From positions 310,001 through 374,000 of the forward strand of contig JAPLFR010000009.1 of assembly GCA_026390575.1 (NCBI GenBank): a stretch of 64,000 nucleotides of DNA, written 5' to 3'. A model generated the notes under the pieces. It did no database searches. It was not told where the DNA came from and saw nothing but the letters and a program-made list of their open reading frames with translations. Position numbers and translations under genes: made by a program. Below are positions 8,550-16,717 of this stretch, piece after piece. Source of the DNA: Ignavibacteriales bacterium. GTDB taxonomy: Bacteria; Bacteroidota; Ignavibacteria; UBA10030. Positions within the stretch are counted from its first letter, which is position 1; each line of letters begins with the position of its first letter.

Positions 8550-10079
8550 ATGGCACAGCGTCGCAGAAAAGAATCTACCGGCATCGCGCTTTGTTTCTCC
8601 GGCGGCGGGTACAGGGCGGCGGCTTTCCATCTGGGTGTTCTCGCATATCTTAATCACATACAATTACTGCCGCAGGTGGAAATCCTCTCCACCGTTTCAG
8701 GAGGAACACTTGCAGGGCTAACGTATGCCTATTCGCTAAAAAAGAAAAAGAGTTTTGAGGAATTTTATAAAAACTTCCACGAGTTTCTCTCAAATGTGAA
8801 CCTGGTAAAATTGAGTTTTGCGAATATCGGAAAGAAATCGGAAAATGCATTGGGCTTTGAAGATCTCATAACCTCTATTGCGGATGTGTACGATGCGAAA
8901 TTATTCTCCGGCGACCGGTTTGAACTATTCTGGCAAAAGCCTGCTATACACCTGCAGGAAATTATTTTCAATGCGACGGAATTCAGAACGGGCATAGACT
9001 TCCGGTTCCAGAAGAGCCGGAACGATAAGGGCAGAATAGGAAACGGCAACGTGAGCATTTCGCTCGAAGATGCGCAAAAGATTCGTCTGGCAGATATAGC
9101 CGCGGCTTCTTCCTGCTTCCCCGGCGGTTTTGAGCCGCTGGCTTTTCCCCAGGACTTCCAATGGCCTGATAATGTTATTCCGCAATCTTTAAAAGAAAAA
9201 TTTATCAAAGCACTCCCGCTGATGGATGGCGGTATATATGATAATCAGGGAATCGACGCTGCTCTGCTGGCAATAAAACGGCATAAGACGGATATCGGGA
9301 TGTTCATCATCTCGGATACCGATAAAAAGAATGAAAACCTGTTCGCTTATCCCGAGAGGAAAAGCACTCTATCGCTTTCATTGAACGCTGTCAATAAAAT
9401 ATTATTGGCAATGATGGCTCTTTCCATATTCAGCGGTGCTGCTTTATTAACCAATCTTTGGTACTCGATCGGACATACTGCAGAATGGATACCTGCGCTG
9501 CTTATCTATGGTTTCTCTGCTGTGGTGCTTTTATTGCTGGCGTATGGGATCTATTGGCTGCGGCACAAAATTAAGACAGAAGTATTGAACCGGATACCCA
9601 AAATACACCTTGCGGCATGGAACGAGATCAAACACCTGACGATCGATCAGGTGATCGATATGGCTGCGCTGCGTGTGACGTCTCTGTTCGCGCTTGCGAG
9701 TTCGGTCTTTATGAAAAGGATACGAAGTCTAGTTTTTGCGCATGTGTATGATAACGAGGAGTATGAACATAAGCGTGTCTCGAACTTGATTTATGAATTG
9801 GACGGAACGAAAGAAAATAGAGCGGCCTGGCTTAAGCCGTCCGCCGAGATGCAGGAAATCACGCGCGCCGCAGCAGCTATGCCGACCACGCTCTGGTTTG
9901 ACGATTTATCGGATTTACAAAAACTCATAGCGTGCGGCGAGTATTCCATCTGTTACAATCTCATTGATTATATTTTGCGCATCGATGAAGCTCACAAAAT
10001 GAAATATCCCGAGTGGTTCGACCGGGTTGTCGAGGACTGGAAGAAATTCGAACGTGACCCGATGATGATGGTGAGGTAA
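8550..10079 (+). CDS. Membrane-anchored patatin-like phospholipase
   Basis: A 509-residue protein with a patatin (phospholipase A/acyl hydrolase) domain in the first 260 residues. The oxyanion loop is SGGGYR (17-22), the nucleophile elbow is STVSGGT with Ser50, and the catalytic Asp226 is in MDGGIYDNQG. Two hydrophobic segments at about 283-340 should anchor it in the membrane, followed by a charged C-terminal region. The start is well supported by aggagg eleven bases upstream. The family cleaves fatty acyl chains from lipids. In several bacterial defence systems patatins destroy the host membrane on command. Its place 169 bases after the NACHT gene on the same strand suggests a functional pair, but co-transcription is not proven. 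Confidence 0.85.
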   Translation: MAQRRRKESTGIALCFSGGGYRAAAFHLGVLAYLNHIQLLPQVEILSTVSGGTLAGLTYAYSLKKKKSFEEFYKNFHEFLSNVNLVKLSFANIGKKSENALGFEDLITSIADVYDAKLFSGDRFELFWQKPAIHLQEIIFNATEFRTGIDFRFQKSRNDKGRIGNGNVSISLEDAQKIRLADIAAASSCFPGGFEPLAFPQDFQWPDNVIPQSLKEKFIKALPLMDGGIYDNQGIDAALLAIKRHKTDIGMFIISDTDKKNENLFAYPERKSTLSLSLNAVNKILLAMMALSIFSGAALLTNLWYSIGHTAEWIPALLIYGFSAVVLLLLAYGIYWLRHKIKTEVLNRIPKIHLAAWNEIKHLTIDQVIDMAALRVTSLFALASSVFMKRIRSLVFAHVYDNEEYEHKRVSNLIYELDGTKENRAAWLKPSAEMQEITRAAAAMPTTLWFDDLSDLQKLIACGEYSICYNLIDYILRIDEAHKMKYPEWFDRVVEDWKKFERDPMMMVR

Positions 10080-10151
10080 GATCAAAACGACCACCCCGCT
10101 CAATAATATCTGCGTATTTCTGGAACACGCGATGCGTGATACTTTTATACG

Positions 10152-10350
10152 CTCCTCCTCAAATGAGGAGGGGATAATCCCGACACGATAGTTCGTGTCG
10201 GGATGGGGTGGTGGAAACATCGATGGCTGAACATTACAACAAATCAAAAATGAAGCCATGCCGCAAAGTGTTGAGGAAAAATCTATCCTAAAATTTAACC
10301 CCCCATATCCCCCCTTTATTAAAGGGGGGAAGTTCCGATGCAATCGGAAC
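10152..10350. repeat. Cluster of palindromic repeats before second DUF559 gene
   Basis: The gap between the patatin gene and the second DUF559 gene holds four hairpins: ctcctcctc/gaggagg near 10152-10171, cccgacacga/tcgtgtcggg at 10179-10202, cccccctt/aagggggg near 10309-10329, and gttccgat/atcggaac at 10332-10350. The last two lie right at the DUF559 start. Similar GC-rich palindromes border DUF559 cassette 1, so these probably mark the edge of a mobile cassette; one could also terminate patatin transcription. Confidence 0.6.
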
Positions 10351-10369
10351 GGGGGGTTCCGTAGAAGCT

Positions 10370-10786
10370 ATGACACTAGTTTTTAATAAAAAGAAAGAAC
10401 AAAACAGACGTAGGTATCTTCGCAAAAACATGCCTAAGTCTGAAGTATTGCTGTGGATGAAACTAAAAAACAGACAAATGCATGGAGAGCGCTTTCTTCG
10501 TCAATATGGAGTCGATCAATATATTCTTGATTTCTATTGTCCGCGGTTGAAACTTGCCATTGAAATTGATGGTGACTCGCATTTTATTTCTGATGCTGAA
10601 GAGAAAGATAAAATGCGCCACGAATACATTGAATCATTTGGAATACAGTTCCTGCCTGCCTCGCCGGCAGGCGGGCGTTTTACCAATGAGGATGTCTATA
10701 AAAATATTGATGGAGTGTGCCAGACTGTTTATAATAAGATTGAAGAGAAAAAGAATATGGAGAGTGGTACGAACGCGATCAGATGA
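10370..10786 (+). CDS. DUF559 domain protein with in-frame palindromic insert
   Basis: A 138-residue DUF559 family protein: RRYLRKNMPKSEVLLWMKLK, a QMHGERFLRQYGVDQYILDF segment, YCPRLKLAIEIDGDSH, and the tail RFTNEDVYKNIDGV. Between IQFL and RFTNEDV it has eight extra residues (PASPAGG plus a neighbour) that the family normally lacks. They are encoded by a GC-rich palindrome at 10651-10675. The insert keeps the frame, so the gene may still work. It lies next to the tRNA integration site, 133 bases upstream. The start is ATG at 10370, just after the left palindromes, with no clear ribosome site. Function is inferred from the nuclease fold only. Confidence 0.72.
   Translation: MTLVFNKKKEQNRRRYLRKNMPKSEVLLWMKLKNRQMHGERFLRQYGVDQYILDFYCPRLKLAIEIDGDSHFISDAEEKDKMRHEYIESFGIQFLPASPAGGRFTNEDVYKNIDGVCQTVYNKIEEKKNMESGTNAIR
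10651..10675 (+). repeat. Palindromic element inserted inside a coding region
   Basis: The arms gcctgcc (10654-10660) and ggcaggc (10666-10672) are separated by tcgcc, with further imperfect pairing outside. It adds 24 bases in frame to the DUF559 gene between two conserved family segments. It resembles the repeat-palindromic elements known to insert in frame within proteins of some bacteria; that comparison is from general knowledge, not a search. Confidence 0.6.
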
Positions 10787-10919
10787 GGATGGTGAAGAAA
10801 ATAATTTGAGTGAGGCATACGAGACCGCGCCGCTTGCTTTTGTAGTGGAACATTTGATTCGATGGGATAAAATTAGTAAATTTAATTTGAACGGCAGTCA
10901 GTCACACCGTAATTTGTTG

Positions 10920-10993
10920 GGGCCCTTAGCTCAGTTGGTTAGAGCAGCAGACTCATAATCTGCGGGTCGCTGGTTCGAGCCCAGCAGGGCCCA
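10920..10993 (+). tRNA. tRNA with anticodon CAU (Met, or Ile2)
   Basis: A complete cloverleaf: acceptor GGGCCCT pairs with AGGGCCC, D-arm GCTC/GAGC, anticodon stem GCAGA/TCTGC with loop CTCATAA, and T-arm GCTGG-TTCGAGC-CCAGC. CCA is not encoded. Anticodon CAU means elongator or initiator methionine, or isoleucine-2 after lysidine modification; base-level rules were not applied to choose. The 3' 45 bases (10950-10994) are repeated at 43743-43787, so this tRNA is the attachment site of the mobile element and stays intact after insertion. Confidence 0.93.
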
Positions 10994-10994
10994 C
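10950..10994 (+). repeat. attL: 45-bp direct repeat in tRNA 3' half
   Basis: The 45 bases from the anticodon stem to just past the tRNA end (gactcataatct...cagggcccac) are identical to 43743-43787. A tyrosine integrase gene ends 54 bases to the right. This is the usual arrangement of a tRNA-targeted integrative element, with the left copy inside the complete tRNA. Confidence 0.9.
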
Positions 10995-11047
10995 GCTGAT
11001 TTTAAGCTGAGTCCTTTTTTGTTTTCTGGCTACGATCTGGCTACCTT

Positions 11048-12019
11048 TTAGGGGAGAAGCTGAAGGTATCGTTGCGTGGTGCTAATCTGGGAGTGGCCGA
11101 GCAAAATCATTATCTCATAGATAGGTTTGCCCTGCTTTGATAATAGGGAAGCGTATCTATGGCGAAAGCTATGCCAACCCCAAACCTTGGCAGTCGGGTC
11201 TTTCTTCTTAAGCTCCCTTAATTTCTTATCAAGAAACTTTGGAAGCTCTGACCAAGTTCCGAATACCAATTCGTCTGCTCGGTATTTGCTTTTAAGGGAT
11301 ACCGGCTTAGGAAGTTTGCGGGGGGTCAAATCGGAGTTCTTGCTTTTCCTTGTGTAAAGAACTATGTAGTCTTGGGAGATGTCTTTACCCTTGAATCTTA
11401 ACGCCTCACCGATACGACAGCCGGTTTCCTTTGCGAAGTCCATTAAAAGTTTCTGCTGTTTATTACAGACACTTCTGACCTTCTCAATCTCGGTGTCGGA
11501 AGGGATATACTTCAACCGCTTATTTACGGAAAACATCCTAATTCCTTTACAAGGATTTGAGATATTTAGGTTAAAGTTATCAATGCCGAAATAGAAAAGA
11601 GATTTGAAAGCCCTTATCATTGTGTTGACGGCGTAGTTCCCAAAACCTTTGGCGTGCTGATCGTTGGCATAAGCCAAAAGGAAGTTATTGATATCCGACT
11701 TCGTTATCTGACTTATGGGGACATTTCCTAAAGCATCTAAGAGCAATTTGAAGTGTGCCTTATTGCCAAGATAGTATTTGTGGCTTTTCTTTATCTTAAG
11801 CTCGTCCAACCTCGCATTTATCAAGTCCAATAAGAGAACATCATTTTTTAAGTTGGGGTTTCTCCGTTGTTCGTCTATCTCTTTGTATCTGTCAGACTCG
11901 GCAAGTTTCGCCTCTCCTTTGGAGTGATAGATACAAGGGCTAAAATAGACTTTCCCGTTATAAGAAAATTTGAAGAACCAATGGATACCCTTGCTGAGTT
12001 TTCTACTATACGCTGGCAT
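11048..12019 (-). CDS. Tyrosine recombinase (phage-type integrase)
   Basis: A 323-residue site-specific recombinase. The catalytic set is visible: R202 (GCRIGEAL), H283 and R286 (HSFRHR), H309 (LLGHSQ) and the nucleophile Y318 (TTQRYL). The N-terminal half carries an arm-binding and core-binding SAM-like region (about 65-160). It should integrate and excise the element at the tRNA. The gene ends 54 bases from attL and reads towards it, the common orientation for tRNA-targeting integrases. It starts at ATG 12019, with only a weak ribosome site. The divergent excisionase-like gene begins 122 bases away, so the shared gap likely controls integration. Confidence 0.95.
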   Translation of the reverse strand: MPAYSRKLSKGIHWFFKFSYNGKVYFSPCIYHSKGEAKLAESDRYKEIDEQRRNPNLKNDVLLLDLINARLDELKIKKSHKYYLGNKAHFKLLLDALGNVPISQITKSDINNFLLAYANDQHAKGFGNYAVNTMIRAFKSLFYFGIDNFNLNISNPCKGIRMFSVNKRLKYIPSDTEIEKVRSVCNKQQKLLMDFAKETGCRIGEALRFKGKDISQDYIVLYTRKSKNSDLTPRKLPKPVSLKSKYRADELVFGTWSELPKFLDKKLRELKKKDPTAKVWGWHSFRHRYASLLSKQGKPIYEIMILLGHSQISTTQRYLQLLP

Positions 12020-12141
12020 TGTTGACTCCTGTATTTAGAGGTGTTATATTCTGTGGCGGTAAAATTTGGTTTGAGTATAGGTGGAGGTGTGCTCAACTTG
12101 TAAAATAAAAGTGGAGGTAATGGGAATCCTAGGAGGTTTTT

Positions 12142-12360
12142 ATGGATTCTCAATATCTCACCGTCAAAGAGATTGCCTTGTTGTTGGGCAAGAGCGAAAA
12201 ATGGGTATATCTTAACAAGAGTAAGATTCCCGGGTTTTTCGTTCTCGCAAAAAGCATTTTCTTTGACAAACAGTTTTTGCTTACGACGTTGAGGCAACTT
12301 GCCGCTCAACCAAAACAGAACAAGCCGAAAGGTCGTAATGACCCTCACGGCTTGCTTTAG
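12142..12360 (+). CDS. Excisionase-like helix-turn-helix protein
   Basis: A 72-residue protein with a MerR-like winged helix of the kind found in excisionases: YLTVKEIALLLGKSEKWVYL followed by IPGFFVLAKSIFFDKQFL. The start is well supported by ggaggt nine bases upstream. It is divergent from the integrase and next to it, as expected for a recombination directionality factor; it could also act as a repressor. A strong terminator follows within 10 bases of the stop. Confidence 0.75.
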   Translation: MDSQYLTVKEIALLLGKSEKWVYLNKSKIPGFFVLAKSIFFDKQFLLTTLRQLAAQPKQNKPKGRNDPHGLL

Positions 12361-12366
12361 AACTTT

Positions 12367-12399
12367 CCCCTTAGGCGTAATGCTTAAGGGGATTTTTTT
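12367..12399 (+). terminator. Terminator after the excisionase-like gene
   Basis: The stem ccccttaggc / gcttaagggg (12367-12391, one G-T type mismatch region) is followed by a run of seven T. It is placed just after the stop of the small helix-turn-helix gene. Confidence 0.8.
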
Positions 12400-12424
12400 A
12401 TGCAGGCACATTTTGATTGCGCCG

Positions 12425-12622
12425 CTATCTTGTCCAACCCTTGCTTTTGGCAAGGTGCTGGGCTTGTTCGTAGGCCTTCCTATTCTCAAAGGCCGCTTGT
12501 TTCATCTTGTAGATCTCTCTTTCGTAATCTCTGTGGTTGGGTTTGCGATTAGACCTTCTGGAATTTCTCGAAGAGCTTCCGAAAATCTGATGGGCTATTT
12601 CCTGTAATAGGGTTCTAGACAT
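12425..12622 (-). CDS. Small basic protein of unknown function
   Basis: A 65-residue, very basic, probably helical protein (SSRNSRRSNRKPNHRDYER then a lysine/alanine-rich helix). I do not recognise the family. A good ribosome site (ggagga, six bases before the ATG on the minus strand) supports it as a real gene. It lies downstream of a broken HNH gene on the same strand. Its size and charge would suit a DNA-binding accessory protein of the element, but that is a guess. Confidence 0.55.
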   Translation of the reverse strand: MSRTLLQEIAHQIFGSSSRNSRRSNRKPNHRDYEREIYKMKQAAFENRKAYEQAQHLAKSKGWTR

Positions 12623-12734
12623 TGTATCCTCCGTTGATTGTTGGTGATGTTATTTACAAGGGTAAGTTATTTATTCAGTTGGGAAAGAGCATTGGAAAGG
12701 ATTGGAACAGAATGGAAAATCTTCTAAAGAGTGT

Positions 12735-13086
12735 CTAAAATTTCTTGAAGATCGGCAATCTTATCTTGGTAATATCCGATTGTGTCGCATTTGCTGAAAT
12801 TCTTTTTCCTTCTTTAAGTCCGGTAAGCCATTCCTCTCCCTTGATAAAATTTATCTTGTTTTGGATTTCAGGATATCTTTTATGATGAAGAAAATGAAAA
12901 CCATGGCATAAAAGTATGCCGTTAGCTTCGGGGTATCTTAAATTACCGACAGAAAAATTTTAGAAAGAAGTGATGCAGGCAGGATATTAGTTTGCCACAA
13001 ACCGGATATTTATCATATCTCTTTTTTCCTATTTTCTGATATGAATGGACGGTTTTGTTGCGGTAGTAGGACTTACTTTTAGACAT
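12735..13086 (-). pseudogene. HNH endonuclease-like gene broken by a frameshift
   Basis: Read leftwards from ATG at 13086, the first frame gives MSKSKSYYRNK..., then KYPVCGKLISCLHHFF, and stops after about 45 codons. Another frame continues at 12959-12735 as SVGNLRYPEANGILLCHGFH, then FLHHKRYPE, to a stop. Together they match an HNH-type nuclease: a zinc-binding C-x-x-C region, an LHH motif, the NGILLC...FH..HH core. A single indel near 12960-12975 separates the halves. A good promoter lies upstream (13114-13141). Programmed frameshifting is possible, but decay is simpler. Confidence 0.65.
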
Positions 13087-13113
13087 AAAAAAAGCGTGAT
13101 ATAGTATATTACT

Positions 13114-13141
13114 ATTATACCACGCTTAAGAAAAAAGTCAA
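13114..13141 (-). promoter_or_regulatory. Sigma-70-type promoter, leftward
   Basis: On the minus strand TTGACT and TATAAT are separated by 16 bases, with TGG before the -10 box. It fires towards the broken HNH gene. The -10 box lies inside an inverted repeat (aagcgtg 13092-13098 / cacgctt 13121-13127) that could be an operator or a leader hairpin. Confidence 0.6.
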
Positions 13142-13152
13142 TATGTATTATT

Positions 13153-13398
13153 TCACTTCGGGTGTGGAATAATATCTAGAAGGTAGTACGTATCACCTTT
13201 GATCGTAAAGTAGAATCGCCAATTAAGAGTAACCCGGGCTTGCCAAATGTCTTGTGCTTCATTGTATTTCTTCGCTCTTAAGGAAGGGTGACGGATATCC
13301 GCCAGCAAAAGAGCAACACGTCGGTCAAACGCACTTTGAATTGCGTCAGGTGCATTGTCGTAACTCTTACGAAACCGTTCGGTGTAGAAGATCTGCAT
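13153..13398 (-). CDS. RelE/ParE-family toxin
   Basis: An 81-residue protein of the RelE/ParE/HigB-like toxin fold: N-terminal IFYTERFRKSYDNAPD, a helical region, then the sheet region IWQARVTLNWRFYFTIKGDTYYLLDI and a short histidine-containing end. RelE-type members cut mRNA on ribosomes, ParE-type poison gyrase; the sequence does not settle which. The start overlaps the stop of the upstream antitoxin gene by one base (TAATG). As part of an addiction module it would stabilise the mobile element. Confidence 0.82.
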   Translation of the reverse strand: MQIFYTERFRKSYDNAPDAIQSAFDRRVALLLADIRHPSLRAKKYNEAQDIWQARVTLNWRFYFTIKGDTYYLLDIIPHPK

Positions 13399-13673
13399 TA
13401 GCTTTTTTTGGATTTCCGCGATGAAGCGCGAAGGGAATGAACCGTTTCCTTTGCACTCTGAAACGGACCATAAACACGGCCCTGCTTGACATCCTCAAGA
13501 GCCTCAGAAAGTCGTCCCTCAAGATGCCTGTCAACGAGGGTTTTCGGAGTGAGCACGAGCTTTCCTTTATAAAGTTCCACCTCTAAATAATCACCAGTCT
13601 GGAGATGAAGAGCCTCGTGGATTTTCTTAGGGATGGCTACTTGGCGGCTCGCGCCAACTTTAACGGCCTGCAT
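13398..13673 (-). CDS. AbrB/MazE-type antitoxin
   Basis: A 91-residue protein with an N-terminal SpoVT/AbrB DNA-binding domain: VKVGASRQVAIPKKIHEALHL, then GDYLEVELYKGKLVLTPK. The C-terminal tail (about 50-91) is charged and probably neutralises the toxin. The frame opens at 13712, but the internal ATG at 13673 has aaggagaa at the right distance and begins the AbrB fold at once, so I choose it. It is translationally coupled to the toxin gene. AbrB-type antitoxins usually repress their own promoter; none is clear just upstream. Confidence 0.82.
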   Translation of the reverse strand: MQAVKVGASRQVAIPKKIHEALHLQTGDYLEVELYKGKLVLTPKTLVDRHLEGRLSEALEDVKQGRVYGPFQSAKETVHSLRASSRKSKKS

Positions 13674-14021
13674 GATGAGTTCTCCTTGTGTTTGTAGTTT
13701 CATATAATACAATTATATGAAAACAATATAGCGAGAGAAAAGCAGACTGTCAACCATCAAAGCATCTCAAAACCAATCTCAAAACCAATAATAAACATCT
13801 GAAATAACAACATAGTGTAGCAGCGACTGCTGCTTTCTACGCGAATATTGTCACAAATTGACTCTAATAATGTAATTTTGTAATTTCCATATGTAAATAT
13901 TCGGAAGCATACATTTTACCTTAAAACACAAATAGAGATTAACGTATGAGATAGATTCTCGATAAAATAATTTGATGCAGATTTCTGCATTGTTCTATCC
14001 TGAAAAACTGGCAATTTTATA

Positions 14022-14142
14022 CTGACAAGAACATGCGAGAGAGATGCGTCCCGAATGGGACGCGCTTTCTTATGTCTTTGTCAGTAGGTACGCCAGTACC
14101 GCAGGATAGGACGTAATGAAAGTTGCGTCCTTTTTGTTTTTT
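14022..14142 (+). ncRNA. Structured leader or small RNA with terminator-like 3' hairpin
   Basis: This lies in the 600-base gap between the antitoxin and the first cargo gene. The outer arms ctgacaag (14022-14029) and ctttgtcag (14076-14084) enclose acat/atgt and a perfect inner hairpin gcgtccc-gaat-gggacgc (14046-14063). A second hairpin aggacg/cgtcct (14108-14131) is followed by a T-rich run. It could be a leader that controls the downstream secreted-protein gene or a short independent RNA. It does not match a riboswitch class I know. Flanking bases 13674-14021 and 14143-14270 show nothing else. Confidence 0.4.
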
Positions 14143-14270
14143 AAAGCGAATGGATTAAACAAAATAATTTAACACAAAATTTTAGAGAAAAAAAAATGGG
14201 AAAGAGTTTCTTTACTCATTTACATAGTTAGGCTTAATTGTTCTTTACTATTTCATAAAGGGATTAACAG

Positions 14271-16676
14271 ATGAAAAACATTTTCAGATTCCTCTTTGCG
14301 GTGTTTTGCTTATTCACCACTACGAATTCATTGCTTTCCCAATGGATACCAACAAACACCGGTTTGACGAGCGCGTGGTTCAGCACTCTTGCTGTCAACG
14401 GCACAAATCTCTTTGCGGGAACGCTACTTGGCGGCGGCATTTTTCTCTCGACCAACAACGGCGAAAGCTGGACAGCAGTTAACAACGGCTTGACGAACAC
14501 TTATATTCATACCCTTACTGTCTCTGGCACGGATCTCTTTGCTGGGACTAATGGCGGCGTTTTTCTTTCTACCAACAACGGCACAAAATGGATTGTGGCG
14601 AGTAATGGCTTGACGAACACTGATGTTCGTGCCCTTACCGTCATCGGCACAAATCTCTTTGCTGGGACTTACGGTGGTGGCGTTTTTCGTTCCACTAACA
14701 ACGGGACGAGCTGGACTTCATTAAGTACCGGCATTACGAACACTTCTGTCTGGTCTTTTGCCGTTTTAGGAACGAATCTCTTTGCCGGGACGTATGGCGG
14801 TGGCATTTTTCTCTCGACCAACAACGGTACAAGTTGGACTCAAGTTAACACCGGCTTAACGAACACTGATGTTCGTACCCTTACCGTCTCCGGACCGAAT
14901 CTCTTTGCCGGTACGTGGGGCGGAGGCGTTTTTCTTTCGACCAACAATGGCACGAGCTGGACTGGAGTGAATACAGGCTTGACGAACCTTGGGTTAGCGG
15001 TCACTGCTCTTGCCAACAGCGGCACAGATCTTTTTGCCGGAACTTATGGCGGTGTTTTTAGTTCCACCAACAATGGTACGAGTTGGAGAATGGTTAACAC
15101 AGGTTTGGCGGATACTCTGATCTATTCGCTTGCCGTCTCGGGCACGAATCTCTTTGCCGGGAATTATAGTGGCGTTTGGAGGCGACCGCTATCAGAGATG
15201 ATTATCATTGCCACTCCTACCGCACCAACACTGGTTGCGCCTTCAGATGGAGCCACGGCAATCCCAACCAATGTTTCGCTCACATGGAATGTACCCAGTG
15301 AAGATGTTTCGTATCAGTTGCAAGTATCAACCAATTCAAGTTTCTCCACCACTGTGGTGAATCAAAGTAGCATCACCTCAACATTATATTCCATCAGTGG
15401 TCTTGTGGACAATACTACCTACTATTGGCGTGTCAATGCAACTAATATTGCCGGAACAAGTGTGTGGTCACAAATATGGAGCTTTACTACGCTCATAGAT
15501 GGGCATGGTCAATGGTCCCAAACCAATGGCCCCAATAGTGGTGCCATTTCTTCCCTTGCTATTTCAGGCACAAATCTCTTTGCTGGAATTTATGATAACG
15601 GGATTTTTCTTTCCACTAACAATGGTACAAGTTGGGTCGCGGCGAGTTCAGGCTTGACGAATTATAATGTCCGTGCACTTGCCCTCTCCGGCGCGAATAT
15701 CTTTGCCGGGACGTATGGCGGTGGTGTTTTTCTTTCCACCAATAACGGAACAAGCTGGACTCAAGTTAATACTGGCATGACGAGCTATAATGTCAATGCT
15801 CTTACTGTCTCCGGCACTAATATCTTTGCCGGGACTGATTACGGCATCTTTCTTTCGGCCAACAATGGTACAAGCTGGACTGCGGTCAATTCAGGATTAC
15901 CATATGATTATTATTATAACTATTCCTCTGTCAGTGCTCTAACCGTCTCCGGCACAAATATCTTTGCTGGGACTTATGATGATGGCATCTTTCTTTCCAC
16001 CAACAATGGTACACGCTGGAATCAAGTCATTAATGGCTTGACACAGGTCAATGCTTTTGCCGTTTCCGGCACGACTATTTTTGCGGGAACTGATGGAGGA
16101 GGCGTCTATTGTTCTACCGACAACGTCATATACTGGAGTGCAAGTTACAATTACGGCTTGACAAACACTCATGTCAATGCTCTTGTCGTCTCCGGCATAA
16201 ATCTCTTTGCGGGGACTAATAGCGGCGTTTTTCTATCCATCGACAATGGCACAATTTGGAATGAAGTCAATAACGGCTTAGCCGACAAATATATCAGAAC
16301 TCTTATAGTCTCCGGCACGAATCTTTTTGCCGGTTCTTCTGGTGGTCTCGTATGGCGGCGACCGTTGACGGAAATGATCACATCAGTGGAAAAAACCTCA
16401 ATCGATTTGCCGAAGCATTTCAGTCTTTCTCAAAACTATCCCAATCCCTTTAATCCGTCAACGAATATTTCTTTCAGTCTTTTATCAAAATCGTTCGTGT
16501 CACTTAGGGTATTTGATTTGATAGGAAGAGAAGTGGCAACGCTCATAAGTCAGGAAAAGTCGGCGGGTACTTATCACGTTACGTTTGATGCAAGCAAGCT
16601 GCGGAGCGGTGTTTATTTTTATCGCTTGCAGGCTGGAAATTATACTGAGACAAAAAAATTAGTATTACTCAAATAG
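14271..16676 (+). CDS. Secreted beta-propeller repeat protein with T9SS sorting domain
   Basis: An 801-residue secreted protein. A signal peptide (about 1-24) is followed by two blocks of roughly seven repeats of about 42 residues, each with SGTNLFAGTYGGGVFLSTNN and GTSWTQVNTGLTN-like text, typical of BNR/sialidase-type or two-component-regulator-like propellers. A fibronectin type III domain (about 315-405) lies between the blocks. The last 85 residues are a T9SS type A sorting domain (SQNYPNPFNPSTNISF ... LRSGVYFYRLQAGN ... KKLVLLK). It should cross the outer membrane by T9SS and be anchored or released. Ligand or activity is unknown; propellers often bind proteins or sugars. The repeats are also near-identical at DNA level, so copy number may change by recombination. 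Confidence 0.85.
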   Translation: MKNIFRFLFAVFCLFTTTNSLLSQWIPTNTGLTSAWFSTLAVNGTNLFAGTLLGGGIFLSTNNGESWTAVNNGLTNTYIHTLTVSGTDLFAGTNGGVFLSTNNGTKWIVASNGLTNTDVRALTVIGTNLFAGTYGGGVFRSTNNGTSWTSLSTGITNTSVWSFAVLGTNLFAGTYGGGIFLSTNNGTSWTQVNTGLTNTDVRTLTVSGPNLFAGTWGGGVFLSTNNGTSWTGVNTGLTNLGLAVTALANSGTDLFAGTYGGVFSSTNNGTSWRMVNTGLADTLIYSLAVSGTNLFAGNYSGVWRRPLSEMIIIATPTAPTLVAPSDGATAIPTNVSLTWNVPSEDVSYQLQVSTNSSFSTTVVNQSSITSTLYSISGLVDNTTYYWRVNATNIAGTSVWSQIWSFTTLIDGHGQWSQTNGPNSGAISSLAISGTNLFAGIYDNGIFLSTNNGTSWVAASSGLTNYNVRALALSGANIFAGTYGGGVFLSTNNGTSWTQVNTGMTSYNVNALTVSGTNIFAGTDYGIFLSANNGTSWTAVNSGLPYDYYYNYSSVSALTVSGTNIFAGTYDDGIFLSTNNGTRWNQVINGLTQVNAFAVSGTTIFAGTDGGGVYCSTDNVIYWSASYNYGLTNTHVNALVVSGINLFAGTNSGVFLSIDNGTIWNEVNNGLADKYIRTLIVSGTNLFAGSSGGLVWRRPLTEMITSVEKTSIDLPKHFSLSQNYPNPFNPSTNISFSLLSKSFVSLRVFDLIGREVATLISQEKSAGTYHVTFDASKLRSGVYFYRLQAGNYTETKKLVLLK

Positions 16677-16717
16677 TATCAAATGCAATTGCGCTCTAAC
16701 CAGACTACTTAATGACA

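Noticed and set aside
14022-14142. Cyclic-di-GMP or cobalamin riboswitch
   Set aside because: The conserved core bases of those classes are missing; only hairpins are shared.
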